Assembly: GCF_900166985.1 (NCBI RefSeq)
Contig: NZ_FUZK01000001.1
Span: forward strand, 186,001-250,000
Length of the DNA stretch: 64,000 bases
Direction of reading: 5' to 3'
DNA from: Acholeplasma oculi
GTDB lineage: Bacteria; Bacillota_I; Bacilli_A; Acholeplasmatales; Acholeplasmataceae
Shown: positions 26,857 to 37,800 of the stretch, piece by piece
Numbering within the stretch: the stretch's first letter is position 1
Layout: the number at the start of each line of letters is the position of its first letter
Made by a program: the position numbers and the translations under genes
The notes under the pieces: model-generated
What the model was told of the DNA's origin: nothing
What the model saw: the letters and a program-made list of their open reading frames with translations, nothing else
The model's database searches: none

Positions 26857-29097
26857 TTACATATCGTATGAACTAATGATTTGAGATGGTGTTTTTCTAA
26901 GTAATAGTGTCATTGGAAGCATGCCAATTATTAAATATGACCCAAATACAAATATTGAACCGAGTAAAATTATAAACGCATCAACTCTAAAATCAAATAG
27001 AACTTGTAAATCAGAACTAGCAATTGATGCAAGTATCGTACTCATAAATGCAAATCCTAGGAATGAAGATATTAAGGTTAATAAACCAATTTCAACAGCA
27101 AAAGATCCATAAATTTCGATTTTCCTTACACCTAAAGCACGGTATACAGATATTTCATATATTCTTGAAATCATCGATGATCTCATAACAAAATAGAATG
27201 CTAATAACGCACCACCCACAAGGAATAAGCTAGATAATAAATTGGCTGCTAATCCTTGTTGAATACGTATATCATTTTGAATGATTGCATCACTGGATGA
27301 CATTTTAACATCATAACCAAGATTTACTAGGTTTTGATAAAATTCTGATGTGTTTTCTCCATAAACAACGTGTTTTGAACCTGAATTTATAATTAATTCA
27401 AATAATTCGTTTCTAGAAATATCCTCATTTATAGGATCCCCTCCCCTAAAACGATAGACATCCAAATGATCGACAAAATACATAGCTTTATAAAGTCTGT
27501 CGACAATACCAACGATTTTGTATTGTACATAGGTACTGTCTTTCGGATTTCTAATGCTTATGACTTCACCTAAGAGTTCACTTAATGACCAAATTCCTAC
27601 TTCAGTAAAATTCGTATCACTTGTTGTACCTTGAGCATATATGCCTGATGTAATGACGATTTCATCATTTGATGTAGGCATGCGTCCATGTATAATTTCA
27701 TCAGATTCAATAATATCTAAATAATCATACATGATATTCGTGGAACTTATTAATTTATAGTTATCATTAGGTAACACAATATTAATTTCACTAAAATAAT
27801 ACTGATTAAAATTAACTAATAATGTATTTCCAGACGCACTATTATAGTCTGAAATCATTTCAGATAGTGTTTTTTCACTATCATAATCTCTTGTTACTTC
27901 AATATAGTTTTCATCCTTAGATATCAGTTCTCTATAATCCATTCTTAAAATCGTATATAAGTTAACAATAGAAAAGGCCATGAGCATACCAGAGAAAGCA
28001 AATATAGCCATCATAAGTTTTCCTTTTCGCCCAAAGTTAAACACTTTTCTTAATGCAATCCAAAAACTATTCTTAAAAGATATGGTGAGTCTTTTTTGCT
28101 TATGTAATTCACTGTGATCTAATAGATTCTCATCAAAAGTTGTCTCAAGCATTTCAGCTCTAGTTTTCTTTTTATATTTTTCATTTTTGATACGTATATG
28201 AGAATCTTCATTGACGAGTTTAATCTTATCAACAGAACTCTTGATATCAATATAAATCGTCTTATTTTTAATAATTAATTTAACTTCTGAAAGGTCAATG
28301 TTTTCATCATCTGTATAAACTTTAAAATCCAATACATCATTCTTAAGTGATGTCTTTTCTTCTAAGTCTTTAAGATATATAACATTTTCATTAGAAAAAT
28401 TGTGTTCTTGATCAAATCCATTGACATAATCATCAATAATCATTCCATCTTTTAATTCTATAATTCTATCTGCATAGAATTTAGCAATATCTTTTTCGTG
28501 TGTAACAAGAATAACTAGCTTATTCAAAGATATTGACTTAATAATATTCATGATTTCTAACGTGTTTTTACTATCAAGGTTACCTGTTGGTTCATCTGCT
28601 ATAATTACCTTAGGATTTTTGACTAATGCTCTTGCGATTGCAACTCTTTGTTGTTGTCCACCAGAAAGTTGAGAGGCTCTCTTCTTTCTAAAACGGTACA
28701 TTCCTACTTGATTTAGGATATAATTAACTCTCTTTTCTATTTCAACTTTATCATGGATACCCATCATCTTTAAAACAAATGCTACATTATCAAATACACT
28801 TATACTGGACATAAGATAATAGTTTTGGAACACATAACCAACGTCTTCAGTTCTTATTTTGTCCCAAAGATTAGCTTGATAACGATTGATCTCCTTATCA
28901 AAGAAAATAATAGAACCTTTGTCAACTTTATCCAGACCACCTATAACGTTTAATAAGGTTGTTTTACCAGAACCCGATGGACCTAATAATACAACTAGAC
29001 CTTTTTGAGGGAAATCAAGTGAAATATCGTTAAGTACATGTATTTTATTTCGTTTATTTTTATTAAAGTGTTTATCTAAATGCCTAACCGTAATCAT
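26857..29097 (-). CDS. Fused ABC transporter, ATPase plus FtsX-type permease
   Basis: A MacB-like half-transporter of 746 residues. The N-terminal ATPase (1-225) has Walker [10 protein letters not shown], signature LSGGQQQR and Walker [13 protein letters not shown]. After a linker of about 120 residues rich in charged amino acids comes one membrane helix (about 365-388), a long extracellular domain and three C-terminal helices (about 620-645, 667-690, 712-735). Such mechanotransducing pumps export peptides or lipoproteins rather than import nutrients. Its start overlaps the upstream partner's stop (ATGA), suggesting a heterodimer. Confidence 0.9.
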   Translation of the reverse strand: MITVRHLDKHFNKNKRNKIHVLNDISLDFPQKGLVVLLGPSGSGKTTLLNVIGGLDKVDKGSIIFFDKEINRYQANLWDKIRTEDVGYVFQNYYLMSSISVFDNVAFVLKMMGIHDKVEIEKRVNYILNQVGMYRFRKKRASQLSGGQQQRVAIARALVKNPKVIIADEPTGNLDSKNTLEIMNIIKSISLNKLVILVTHEKDIAKFYADRIIELKDGMIIDDYVNGFDQEHNFSNENVIYLKDLEEKTSLKNDVLDFKVYTDDENIDLSEVKLIIKNKTIYIDIKSSVDKIKLVNEDSHIRIKNEKYKKKTRAEMLETTFDENLLDHSELHKQKRLTISFKNSFWIALRKVFNFGRKGKLMMAIFAFSGMLMAFSIVNLYTILRMDYRELISKDENYIEVTRDYDSEKTLSEMISDYNSASGNTLLVNFNQYYFSEINIVLPNDNYKLISSTNIMYDYLDIIESDEIIHGRMPTSNDEIVITSGIYAQGTTSDTNFTEVGIWSLSELLGEVISIRNPKDSTYVQYKIVGIVDRLYKAMYFVDHLDVYRFRGGDPINEDISRNELFELIINSGSKHVVYGENTSEFYQNLVNLGYDVKMSSSDAIIQNDIRIQQGLAANLLSSLFLVGGALLAFYFVMRSSMISRIYEISVYRALGVRKIEIYGSFAVEIGLLTLISSFLGFAFMSTILASIASSDLQVLFDFRVDAFIILLGSIFVFGSYLIIGMLPMTLLLRKTPSQIISSYDM

Positions 29098-31241
29098 AGA
29101 CCTTCCTCCTTACTTTCAGTAATATTTTCAATTACTGATAGTTTAAATGTCTTTTTATTGAATCTTCTAGCTAGCCATGTTGATAGATAAGTGAATGTAA
29201 TTAATAAAATGATATAATCTGTAAAAGTCATTTGTTGCATGATGAAATTTGTTGAGAAATCATAGTATCTGATGACTGTAATAATCACCATAGAAATGAT
29301 AAAGGATAGGAACATGAGATAGAGTTGTTCGAGTATCACTAACATACCTAATTTCGATTCATTTGCACCTATGGATCTAAATATTGCAAAGTCTTTCTTT
29401 CTGGATGACATGACATTTTTCATGACTGAAAATAATATAAAGTAGAAGAATATTCCAAAGAAATAAACTAATACGTAATAAAATAGTGAAATGATTAAGT
29501 TTAGAGGTGCGAATAATTGTGATACTGCATCTCTATTTAACCTAGGGTAAATCACTCGATATACACTCTTATCAATTTGATTAAAGAGTCTTTCAGCTGC
29601 TATAGAATTACTCGATATTACGCTCATTGCATACCCATAACTATTCGTTTCTAATAATGCATCAGAAAAGTAAATCGTTCCACTTAGATTATCATTATAA
29701 AATCCTTTAACATTAAATGATATTTCTTCATAAATCGTTTTAATGACATCTACAGTAATATAATCAATTTCGAAATTTGTAAATATTTGTTCCAACTCTT
29801 CTACATAAACATAATTCGTATATGTATAATAATTTACATAGTTACCTTCACTATCATAAATTGTCAGTTCTGCTTCATATTGCATATTATAATCAAAACC
29901 AGGCCATGTATATCGATCAGGTAGAGACTCGCTTGCTGGTTCAAATGTTGCTATATGAAACTCAGTGATGCGCTGTCTGCTTGTCATTTTTATTTGATCA
30001 TTGATTTCAATATCATTAAATGAATTGGATACGATAATATCGTGATCATCTAAATTATTGATAGAACCACCAATTAAAAACTGTGGTGCGCTTTGAATCG
30101 TCTTAATTGAATCAAATTTAGATGAATAGTTATAAATATATCGTCCTTCAACATTTAAATAGTTCATATCTGAGACATAACTATTGTCCATAAATGTAAC
30201 ATTTTTATATACATATAGTGCATCACTAAATTGATTTAAATGATTATAGTCTGATGCATCCATGATAGAACCATCTTTTCTTAAAACCATCATTCTATTA
30301 TCAGAAATACGGTCTGTAGAAAAATTAAAATAACTATTATAATTACCACCAAAACCCATTTCAAAGGTTTCATTTCTTGCAGATGACATCAAATTTGAGT
30401 AGATCAATGAAAAGGTGGTAATAATCATAATTTGAAGTAACATAAAGAAGAAAAATCTTTTTGGCATACTTAGTATATTTCTTAATGCAAAACGCATCAA
30501 TGTACGGAATTGCATTGAATTGACTGTTACTTCTGGTTTTTGTTCAATTAATGTGTTAGGTTTAAATGTTTTATCTTCAACGACTTCACCATCATGCATT
30601 TTGATTTTTCTAGTTGCAATATCTTGAACTTGGTCGTAATCATGTGTAACTAGTATAACCAGTTTATCCTTGGATATTTCATGCAGTAAATTAATGACTT
30701 GTTTACCAGATTCTGAATCTAGATTACCTGTTGGTTCATCAGCAACAATAATTGGACAGTCTTTTGCAAGTGCTCTTGCAATAACACATCGTTGTTTTTG
30801 ACCTCCAGATAATTTTGCAGCACGGTGATTTTTATGACTAGTTAATCCAACTTTATCAATTAATTCTAAAGCTCTTGCTTTTCTTAATTGACTTGGATAG
30901 TTTTGAATCTCAAGTGCGAGCATTACATTTTGATATACCGTATATGAATCAATAATGTTATAACTTTGGAAAATAAACCCGATGTATTTCGCACGGTATT
31001 TTTCCCAATCTTTAATCAAGAAGTGAGAGGTTTCCTCATCTTGAATATATAACTCACCATCTTCATATGAATCAAGTCCGGAAATAACGTTTAAAAGCGT
31101 AGATTTACCACTACCAGATTCACCTACTACGGCTACAAATTCACCTAAATTAAATTCAAGAGAGACTTTTTGCATCCCAACGGATACACCTTCTCCCGAC
31201 TTATAAAATTTACTAACATTTTCTAATTTTATGACTGACAT
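29094..31241 (-). CDS. Fused ABC transporter, ATPase plus FtsX-type permease
   Basis: Partner of the following gene, with the same layout in 715 residues: ATPase 1-225 ([25 protein letters not shown]), a membrane helix near 258-280, a tyrosine- and asparagine-rich extracellular domain (about 280-575) and three terminal helices. The extracellular domains of the two proteins are not closely similar to each other, which fits an asymmetric heterodimer. AAAGGGG precedes the start. It overlaps ppaX by 13 bases. The cargo is unknown; there is no adjacent two-component system or precursor peptide. Confidence 0.88.
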   Translation of the reverse strand: MSVIKLENVSKFYKSGEGVSVGMQKVSLEFNLGEFVAVVGESGSGKSTLLNVISGLDSYEDGELYIQDEETSHFLIKDWEKYRAKYIGFIFQSYNIIDSYTVYQNVMLALEIQNYPSQLRKARALELIDKVGLTSHKNHRAAKLSGGQKQRCVIARALAKDCPIIVADEPTGNLDSESGKQVINLLHEISKDKLVILVTHDYDQVQDIATRKIKMHDGEVVEDKTFKPNTLIEQKPEVTVNSMQFRTLMRFALRNILSMPKRFFFFMLLQIMIITTFSLIYSNLMSSARNETFEMGFGGNYNSYFNFSTDRISDNRMMVLRKDGSIMDASDYNHLNQFSDALYVYKNVTFMDNSYVSDMNYLNVEGRYIYNYSSKFDSIKTIQSAPQFLIGGSINNLDDHDIIVSNSFNDIEINDQIKMTSRQRITEFHIATFEPASESLPDRYTWPGFDYNMQYEAELTIYDSEGNYVNYYTYTNYVYVEELEQIFTNFEIDYITVDVIKTIYEEISFNVKGFYNDNLSGTIYFSDALLETNSYGYAMSVISSNSIAAERLFNQIDKSVYRVIYPRLNRDAVSQLFAPLNLIISLFYYVLVYFFGIFFYFILFSVMKNVMSSRKKDFAIFRSIGANESKLGMLVILEQLYLMFLSFIISMVIITVIRYYDFSTNFIMQQMTFTDYIILLITFTYLSTWLARRFNKKTFKLSVIENITESKEEGL

Positions 31242-31885
31242 GCATTTTCCCCTTTGATCAAGTCCTTCAGTTGTTTTGGTTCATCGATAATAAAATTTGG
31301 TTTTTCTCTCTTTAATTCATCAAGACTTCTAAATCCCCATGTGACTGCAACTACTTTGACATGCGCATTTTTTGCTGTTTTTAAATCCACTTCTGTATCC
31401 CCAATATATAATGTTTCATGAATAGATGAATCTAAATCTTGAATCGCTTTTAATAATGGATATGGATCTGGTTTTTTAGGTTGATTAACTTGATCGCCTA
31501 TGACAACATCAAAATATCCTTTAAAATATTTATCAACTACCATATCTAATGCTTCTTGATGTTTATTTGAAACAATTCCTAATCGATATTTACCCTTTAG
31601 TTCATTCAATAAATCCATAATACCTTCATAAGGTTGAGATTCAATTTGGTTATGACTTTCCATATAAGGAATATATATTTTTAAAAGATCTTCAGTGTGT
31701 ATTGGACTCGTCTTTTTTGCTTGATTAAGTAAATAACTAGCTCCATAACCTAAAAATGATTTTGCTTCAACACTTGTTATATTAGGCAGTTTGAATTGAT
31801 TTAATGTGTAATTGACAGCATTCGTTAAATCTTGGATGGTATCTAAAATAGTTCCGTCTAAATCAAATATAATTGTTCTTATCAA
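31229..31885 (-). CDS. ppaX: HAD hydrolase, pyrophosphatase PpaX or phosphoglycolate phosphatase-like
   Basis: A 218-residue haloacid dehalogenase family phosphatase. Motif I FDLDGTILDT carries the nucleophilic aspartate (Asp8), motif II is GIVSNK, and motif III/IV is KPDPYPL...YIGDTEVDL. The cap domain is the all-alpha type of the Gph/PpaX group. It begins at TTG 31885 with AAAGGAG upstream. Which substrate it uses (pyrophosphate, phosphoglycolate or a sugar phosphate) cannot be decided from sequence. Confidence 0.82.
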   Translation of the reverse strand: MIRTIIFDLDGTILDTIQDLTNAVNYTLNQFKLPNITSVEAKSFLGYGASYLLNQAKKTSPIHTEDLLKIYIPYMESHNQIESQPYEGIMDLLNELKGKYRLGIVSNKHQEALDMVVDKYFKGYFDVVIGDQVNQPKKPDPYPLLKAIQDLDSSIHETLYIGDTEVDLKTAKNAHVKVVAVTWGFRSLDELKREKPNFIIDEPKQLKDLIKGENACQS

Positions 31886-31954
31886 TGGTTGCTCCTTTAT
31901 AGACTTTTCTTATATTATAACATTTATGAATAAATCCTTATGAATAGTTATAAT

Positions 31955-31984
31955 AAAAAATCCCTCATATGAGATGAAGGATTC
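31955..31984 (-). terminator. Terminator after the LacI-family regulator
   Basis: The outer arms AATCC/GGATT enclose the self-complementary CTCATATGAG, with a five-base bulge, and are followed on the minus strand by TTTTTTATTAT. It ends the 20-kb glucan operon. Confidence 0.7.
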
Positions 31985-31991
31985 TTAATTG

Positions 31992-32996
31992 TCATACAGT
32001 TCTCTTTTTACATGAATCTCTAACAACAATGGATGTATCGATAATCATAGGTTCAAGTTGTCTTACGTTCTGATCAAGCATATGGAATAAAGCATCAGCA
32101 GCCATGACTCCAATCTTTTCATAATCTTGACGTACAGTTGTGAGTTGAGGCGTACATATTTGACAAATATCTAGATCATCAAATCCAATAACTGAAACAT
32201 CGTTAGGTACATGATATCCATGATTATGAAGATAAGAAATTGCCCCCATGGCCATTAAGTCTGAAACTGTACAAACAGCATCAGGTAGACCATAATTTTC
32301 AAACAATAATTTCATGGTTTGATAACCTTCATGGAAGGTATAGGATTCGTTTGAATGATCTTTTAAGTAAATAGGTTCTAAACCCTTTTCTTGCATAAAA
32401 TGTAAATAACCCTTGAGACGTTCTTGACCTACAAAATTCGAATAACTACCATTTATAAATGCAATCTTTCTGTGTCCAAGTTCATATAAATAACGTGTGG
32501 ACTTAATGATGGAGTGATAAGAGTCTGAATAAATTGAATTATCTGTTGAATCTCTTGGATCCAATGTAATAACTGCAAGTTTAGAATCTACTAATTTTCT
32601 AACAGAGTCATACGATTCATCAGTGGACATAACTAAAACTCCATCTACATTTTTAGACTGACAGTGTTTTAAATAGTCAAATTTACTTTCCGTATTGTTT
32701 GATAAGAATAAAATATCGTAACCTTTAGACTGAACATATCTTCTAAATGCTTCTAAAACAGCGGCGAAAAACAGGTTTTTTAAACCGTGTTCTACTTCAT
32801 AAACCACACCTAAAGTATTGGCTTTTTTTAATACCAAACTTTGAGCTGCTGCATTAGGTGTATACCCTAATTTATCAGCAACATCTTTTACTTTTTGTCG
32901 TGTTTTTTCACTTATTTCTTGATATCCATTTAATGATTTAGATACCGTTGAAACAGAGACGCCAGCAGCTTTTGCTATTTCGCCTATTGTTACCAT
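31992..32996 (-). CDS. LacI-family transcriptional regulator
   Basis: A DNA-binding sugar-responsive regulator of 334 residues. The N-terminal helix-turn-helix and hinge read TIGEIAKAAGVSVSTVSKSLNG. A periplasmic-binding-like effector domain (about 60-330) follows, with CTVSDLMAMGAISYL and VIGFDDLDICQ characteristic of the family. It is the last gene of the glucan operon, so it would regulate its own synthesis. Palindromes with GAAAACG cores at the two locus promoters are its likely operators. The effector is probably a beta-glucooligosaccharide or glucose derivative, an inference from context. AAGGA precedes the start. Confidence 0.92.
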   Translation of the reverse strand: MVTIGEIAKAAGVSVSTVSKSLNGYQEISEKTRQKVKDVADKLGYTPNAAAQSLVLKKANTLGVVYEVEHGLKNLFFAAVLEAFRRYVQSKGYDILFLSNNTESKFDYLKHCQSKNVDGVLVMSTDESYDSVRKLVDSKLAVITLDPRDSTDNSIYSDSYHSIIKSTRYLYELGHRKIAFINGSYSNFVGQERLKGYLHFMQEKGLEPIYLKDHSNESYTFHEGYQTMKLLFENYGLPDAVCTVSDLMAMGAISYLHNHGYHVPNDVSVIGFDDLDICQICTPQLTTVRQDYEKIGVMAADALFHMLDQNVRQLEPMIIDTSIVVRDSCKKRTV

Positions 32997-33010
32997 ATTA
33001 TCATTCCTTT

Positions 33011-34858
33011 TTAATTATTATAGGTTAGTCCAAATCCATATGGAAATTGATAATCATTTGGATTATATCCATTGTCCATATATGTATGATGTGCTTGTTC
33101 AAGAGTTTTTGGCCATGTATAAGGTAATTTACCTTTAAAATCATGTTCTCCTAATAATACATCTGTGATACCTAATCCCTCTGTTCCTGGTAAGAACAGC
33201 ATCACAAACGCATCAAAATCACTTATATAATCATTTACTAACAATGGTTTTGATGCAATTAACATTGCTAAAACTGGTTTTTCAATATCCTTTATTTGGT
33301 TTAAATACGTTAAGTTACTCGTATATGCTGTATCACTTATAAGTGATAAAGCTAAAGAATCTCCCATCATTTCAGCATGTGGTTTTTCTGCTAATACAAC
33401 AATCACAACATCTGCTTTATCTAAATCATCTATGGATGTGTAAACAGTTCCATCCATTACTTCTTCTAAAGCATCTTTAATGGTATGACCAGGTATTGTA
33501 AGTTGGTCACTTCCCTGCCAAGTGATTGTCCAACCACCTGATTGTATTCCAATGTTATCACTTCCAGGTCCTAGTAATAACACACTTTGAGATTTATTTA
33601 ATGGTAATACTTGGTTCTCATTTTTAAGTAAGACCATAGATTCACGAACAGCTTGTCTAGCTATGGATAAAGCATGTTCATTTCTAAGATCCGATGCAAT
33701 ACGTTCTTTTTCTTCAAATAGACCAATTTCATATTTAACTCTTAGAATTCTTGAAACTGCATCATCCATTCTTTCCATCGAAATGAGATTAGAATTTACA
33801 GCCCCAATAATCACATTGATCACTGACTCAAAGTTATGTGGTTGCATCAGCATATCCACACCCGCATTAATTGATTTTATCACTTTTTGATTAAATGTAG
33901 TAGCATTTATATCATCAATACCGTTATAATCGCCCATTACAAAGCCTTTAAAGCCAAATTCATCCTTTAAAACGTCTGTAACAAGTTCTTTATTTTCATG
34001 CATACGAACTCCATTTAAACTACTATAAGAAACCATTATTGTTTTAACACCAGCATCTATAGCTGCTTGATAAAGTGGATAGTGAATTTCTTCTAATTCC
34101 TCTTGTGTAATAATTGAGTTACCACGATCTAATTTACCATCTAAACCTGTTCCAAAAATTGTATAACTATCTCCAACAAAGTGTTTTGCTGAACCTGCTA
34201 CATTATAAGATTGAATTCCTTCAATATAAGGACCTACTAAATTTGCAGCTACCTGAGGATTTTCACCTAGTGTTTCATATGTTCTTCCCCATCTTTTATC
34301 TTTAATTACACCGATGGATGGCGCAAAATTATATGTAAGACCTGTTTGACTCACCTCATATGCGATCACTTCACCAATATCTTTCATAAGCTCAGCATTA
34401 TTAGCTGCTGCTAGACCGATATTATGAGGAAATACTGTCGCGCCTTGCAAATTCGCATGACCGTGAACAGCATCAACACCATAAATGATTGGAATTTTAG
34501 ATGAGCTTTGTAAGGATGCATTTAACATTGATTGATACATTTGGTACCAACTACTTACATTGTTTTGTGGAGGTACATTTCCACCGCCATTTAAAACAGA
34601 ACCTAAGTTTAAGTCTCTAACCATCGCAGGTGTGACACCTGTTTGACCATTATTATTGGATCTTTCTCCTTGAACCATTTGTCCAGCTTTTTCTTCAACT
34701 GTTAAACGTTCAAGCCACCACTCGATTTTTTCATCAATGGATAGTGAAGCATCTGGATAGTCATCCTCAACAATAGGTGGTTCTTCATGGTTTTCTACAC
34801 AAGCAACCAACGTGAAAAGTATGATCACTGTAAGTGTTAGTATGATTTTTTTAAGCAT
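33011..34858 (-). CDS. GH3 beta-glucan exohydrolase, lipoprotein
   Basis: A surface-anchored glycoside hydrolase family 3 enzyme of about 615 residues. The signal ends in a lipobox (FTLVAC, Cys at about 20), so it would be lipid-tethered. The domain order is normal: TIM barrel first, with KHFVGDSYTIFGTGLDGKLDRG and the nucleophile in GFVMGDYNGID (Asp310), then the alpha/beta sandwich containing LLLGPGSDNIGIQSGGWTITWQG. The last motif resembles barley ExoI-type exo-beta-glucanases. I start at ATG 34858, which has AAGGGG upstream, not at an earlier TTG. Likely role: removing glucose from beta-glucan ends. Confidence 0.88.
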   Translation of the reverse strand: MLKKIILTLTVIILFTLVACVENHEEPPIVEDDYPDASLSIDEKIEWWLERLTVEEKAGQMVQGERSNNNGQTGVTPAMVRDLNLGSVLNGGGNVPPQNNVSSWYQMYQSMLNASLQSSSKIPIIYGVDAVHGHANLQGATVFPHNIGLAAANNAELMKDIGEVIAYEVSQTGLTYNFAPSIGVIKDKRWGRTYETLGENPQVAANLVGPYIEGIQSYNVAGSAKHFVGDSYTIFGTGLDGKLDRGNSIITQEELEEIHYPLYQAAIDAGVKTIMVSYSSLNGVRMHENKELVTDVLKDEFGFKGFVMGDYNGIDDINATTFNQKVIKSINAGVDMLMQPHNFESVINVIIGAVNSNLISMERMDDAVSRILRVKYEIGLFEEKERIASDLRNEHALSIARQAVRESMVLLKNENQVLPLNKSQSVLLLGPGSDNIGIQSGGWTITWQGSDQLTIPGHTIKDALEEVMDGTVYTSIDDLDKADVVIVVLAEKPHAEMMGDSLALSLISDTAYTSNLTYLNQIKDIEKPVLAMLIASKPLLVNDYISDFDAFVMLFLPGTEGLGITDVLLGEHDFKGKLPYTWPKTLEQAHHTYMDNGYNPNDYQFPYGFGLTYNN

Positions 34859-34879
34859 TATTTTCCCCTTATTTAACAA

Positions 34880-37800
34880 TTATCCTAATGTGACAATTAT
34901 CTTTTTAAACTTCTCATTTCTAATATCTTCTGCAAGTTCATTTGAAACTTTATCATCTTCAACAACAAACTTAGCTTTTGAACCGATAAGTTCATATTTT
35001 AATACTTTTTGATTAAACGTATCTTGATTCTTAGGGTTTAAGATAATAATCTCAGTTTTTCCTAAGAATTTAATCGATACTTGACCATCTTTAAATAACC
35101 AAGCCTTCAGTTTCGGTGAAACTTTAAAGTTTAATGTGTTATTTTCATATGTAAATGGATGTTTTCCAATAAACATGAGATAAAGTAAAGTAATTGCTTC
35201 AGATGTTGTTCCAGTTAATCTTGCTACAAAGCCTCTACCATGATTCTTAGGGTTTGGATTATTATTTGTTGCAATAAAACTTACGTTTTCTAAAGTACTT
35301 CTTCCATAAACAAGTGGATCCATAAAAGGAATCATACCTGTTTTAATTGCCTCATAATATTGATCATATAATCCACTCTTGAATAAACCAATTAAGTATT
35401 TATAACTCATATGAACAAATGATGCTTCACGTTCTAACCATCCTGGAGTGAAAGCACGTGCACGGCCTATAGAAAGTGTTTCTGTCTCAAGTGATGCAGA
35501 TGTTTTATATAAACCTAGTTTTTCATCATAGATTCCACTTTGATCAATGAGTTTGCTCATTTTTAATGCTTCTTCTTTAGTTGCTAAGCTCTTCATAAAG
35601 TGGGCAGGTGCTTCTAAATACGCTGGAAGTGGTCGAACTTTAAAGGATTTCACATCGACAGCATCTAATTTGAGATGAGGATGTTTTAACCCGTTTTTAT
35701 GGTAATCCAAAGCTTCAAATGTCAAGTATGTAGGTATGAGTCCATGACCTAATTTCTTAGCTTCTTCTAACCCTTTTTCAACAAATTCAATCATTTGTTG
35801 AATTGGTTTTTTTAAACTATCTAAATCTACATGAACGCTCGCTTTATCCATTACGAAACGTGTTTTCTCATCAAATGATTCTCTAGCATCTTGTATCTTA
35901 TGAAATCCATGTGGCATACTATCGATGATGTTTTCCATAAATACGTAGATATCTTTTGGAATATCAATTGTCTCTTCACCGAAATTCTTTATCCATGTAT
36001 GAAGATAATTAAGGAGTTTGTAAAGATTAATCGTTTCTGTTAATCCTGAACCAAAGATTGCAGGTAAGCCATTCATGGCATCATTCCAACCTGGTTTTTC
36101 ACTGTCCATCATAATCCCCATACCCATAGGATCTAGACTACTAAACTTGATTAAAGACAGATGAAAGAATTTAGTAAATAGATTGACTCTAACAACTGAA
36201 TCATCAGAATCTTTATGGAAATTTGTAGATTGTTTTAATCCAAGTTTCTTAATCTTTTCATCATCTTGATACATTGCACCTAATTGACGCACCTCACCTT
36301 GATGATTGATGACATACTTATATCTTCTTGGAAATACACTCATGTGAGATTGATAGAATCTAACAGTTTCTTCAAATAACATGGATTTTAATTTATCTGG
36401 ATAAATATTTAAATATAAATCTAATAAATCCAAATTATATATCCAGTGGTCAGACCAATATCCAGTTCCAAAACTACTTTCAGTGGTTTGTTCACTTTGT
36501 TGTAAAATTTGATTTAATTCTGATAATGCTTGTTCTTTATTATTTGAACGTTTTAAGGCATGCTTAAAGATTTCACCCGGAGTAAATCCTCTTTCAAGTG
36601 TCTTTATAAAGGATGTATCACTTATTTTTAACTTATTCACAAGTAAATTTCTAGATTTATCATCTAAATGGAATCGACTACCTTGAATGGTTAATGGATT
36701 ATGTCCATCAAGTTGAATAAGTTCAATAAATTGTTTTAGGTTAAATAAACCCGCCTCTTTAACAAAATAAATATCATTTCTTCTATTTTGATTAACGTCT
36801 CTATAACTTCCATTACCATGTGAAAAGAACGATGGTTCTACATAGAAATTATTATATTCACGTTCCATATCACCGTGAATACGTGAGAATGTATGATACA
36901 CATGGTATCCGTTTTTAGATTTAAATAAATATGGATATCCACCACGCAAGAGATTATCTAAGAATGCTTGTTTCATATAAGCATCGAAGATTGGATGACT
37001 TGTTTTAACTTCAAGTGGTTGTGTTAAAGTCTCAATGACTTCTTGTGCTTTTAATTCATTTTGTTTAAAGTATTCGAAAGTAAATGATTGAGATACTTCA
37101 TTTAAACCATCTAAATTCTCATAGCTACCGAGTAATGTATAAAATGTGTAATATTGATTTTTCTTGAGTTCTACCTTATTCGTGCTAAATGCTGATAGAA
37201 GTTGGTTTACTGAAACTTGTTCTTCTTTTATAAAGTCCTCATAACTTGATGCATTAAATCCATCAGGCAAAATAAGGTCAGTACGTTGTCTAAATACGAG
37301 TGTTGGATCATAAATAGGTTTAAGTCTTTGACTGAATTCATCCACTGTAACATAGAAATTACCTTGTTCAACAGTCCCTACTTCTTCTGAATCTTCAGTT
37401 GTGGATCTGTTTTTCATAAATGGCATCTTATGTTCAGTATTAAATACATCAAACCAAGCAACAGCTAAATTAGCCATATTTTTTTGTACAAATAAACTTG
37501 TTCCATATGGCCAAATAGTTGCTAAACCATCTAGAATTTCAAGTTGAATATCTTTTTTAGCTTTAAATGTTACTTTTCTAACGAGACCAGGAAAATTTTC
37601 TTCTGTTAAATTAAAATATTTAACTGATGTTTCTAATAATTTATGTTGATCCGTAATCGATACATGGTTCATTCCGATTTTAAGCGTTCTTGAACTATCC
37701 TCTAGTCCAAAAGGTTCATATGCTTTACCATTTATCTTTACAAACGTTCTAAATCCTTTTAATGGCGTTTGTTGATAACTTAAATTTGCTGGTGTAAAAT

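Noticed and set aside
31914-31942. Possible promoter for ppaX with TATAAT at the complement of 31914-31919
   Set aside because: No acceptable -35 box at 16-18 bases; the -10 alone is common in AT-rich DNA.
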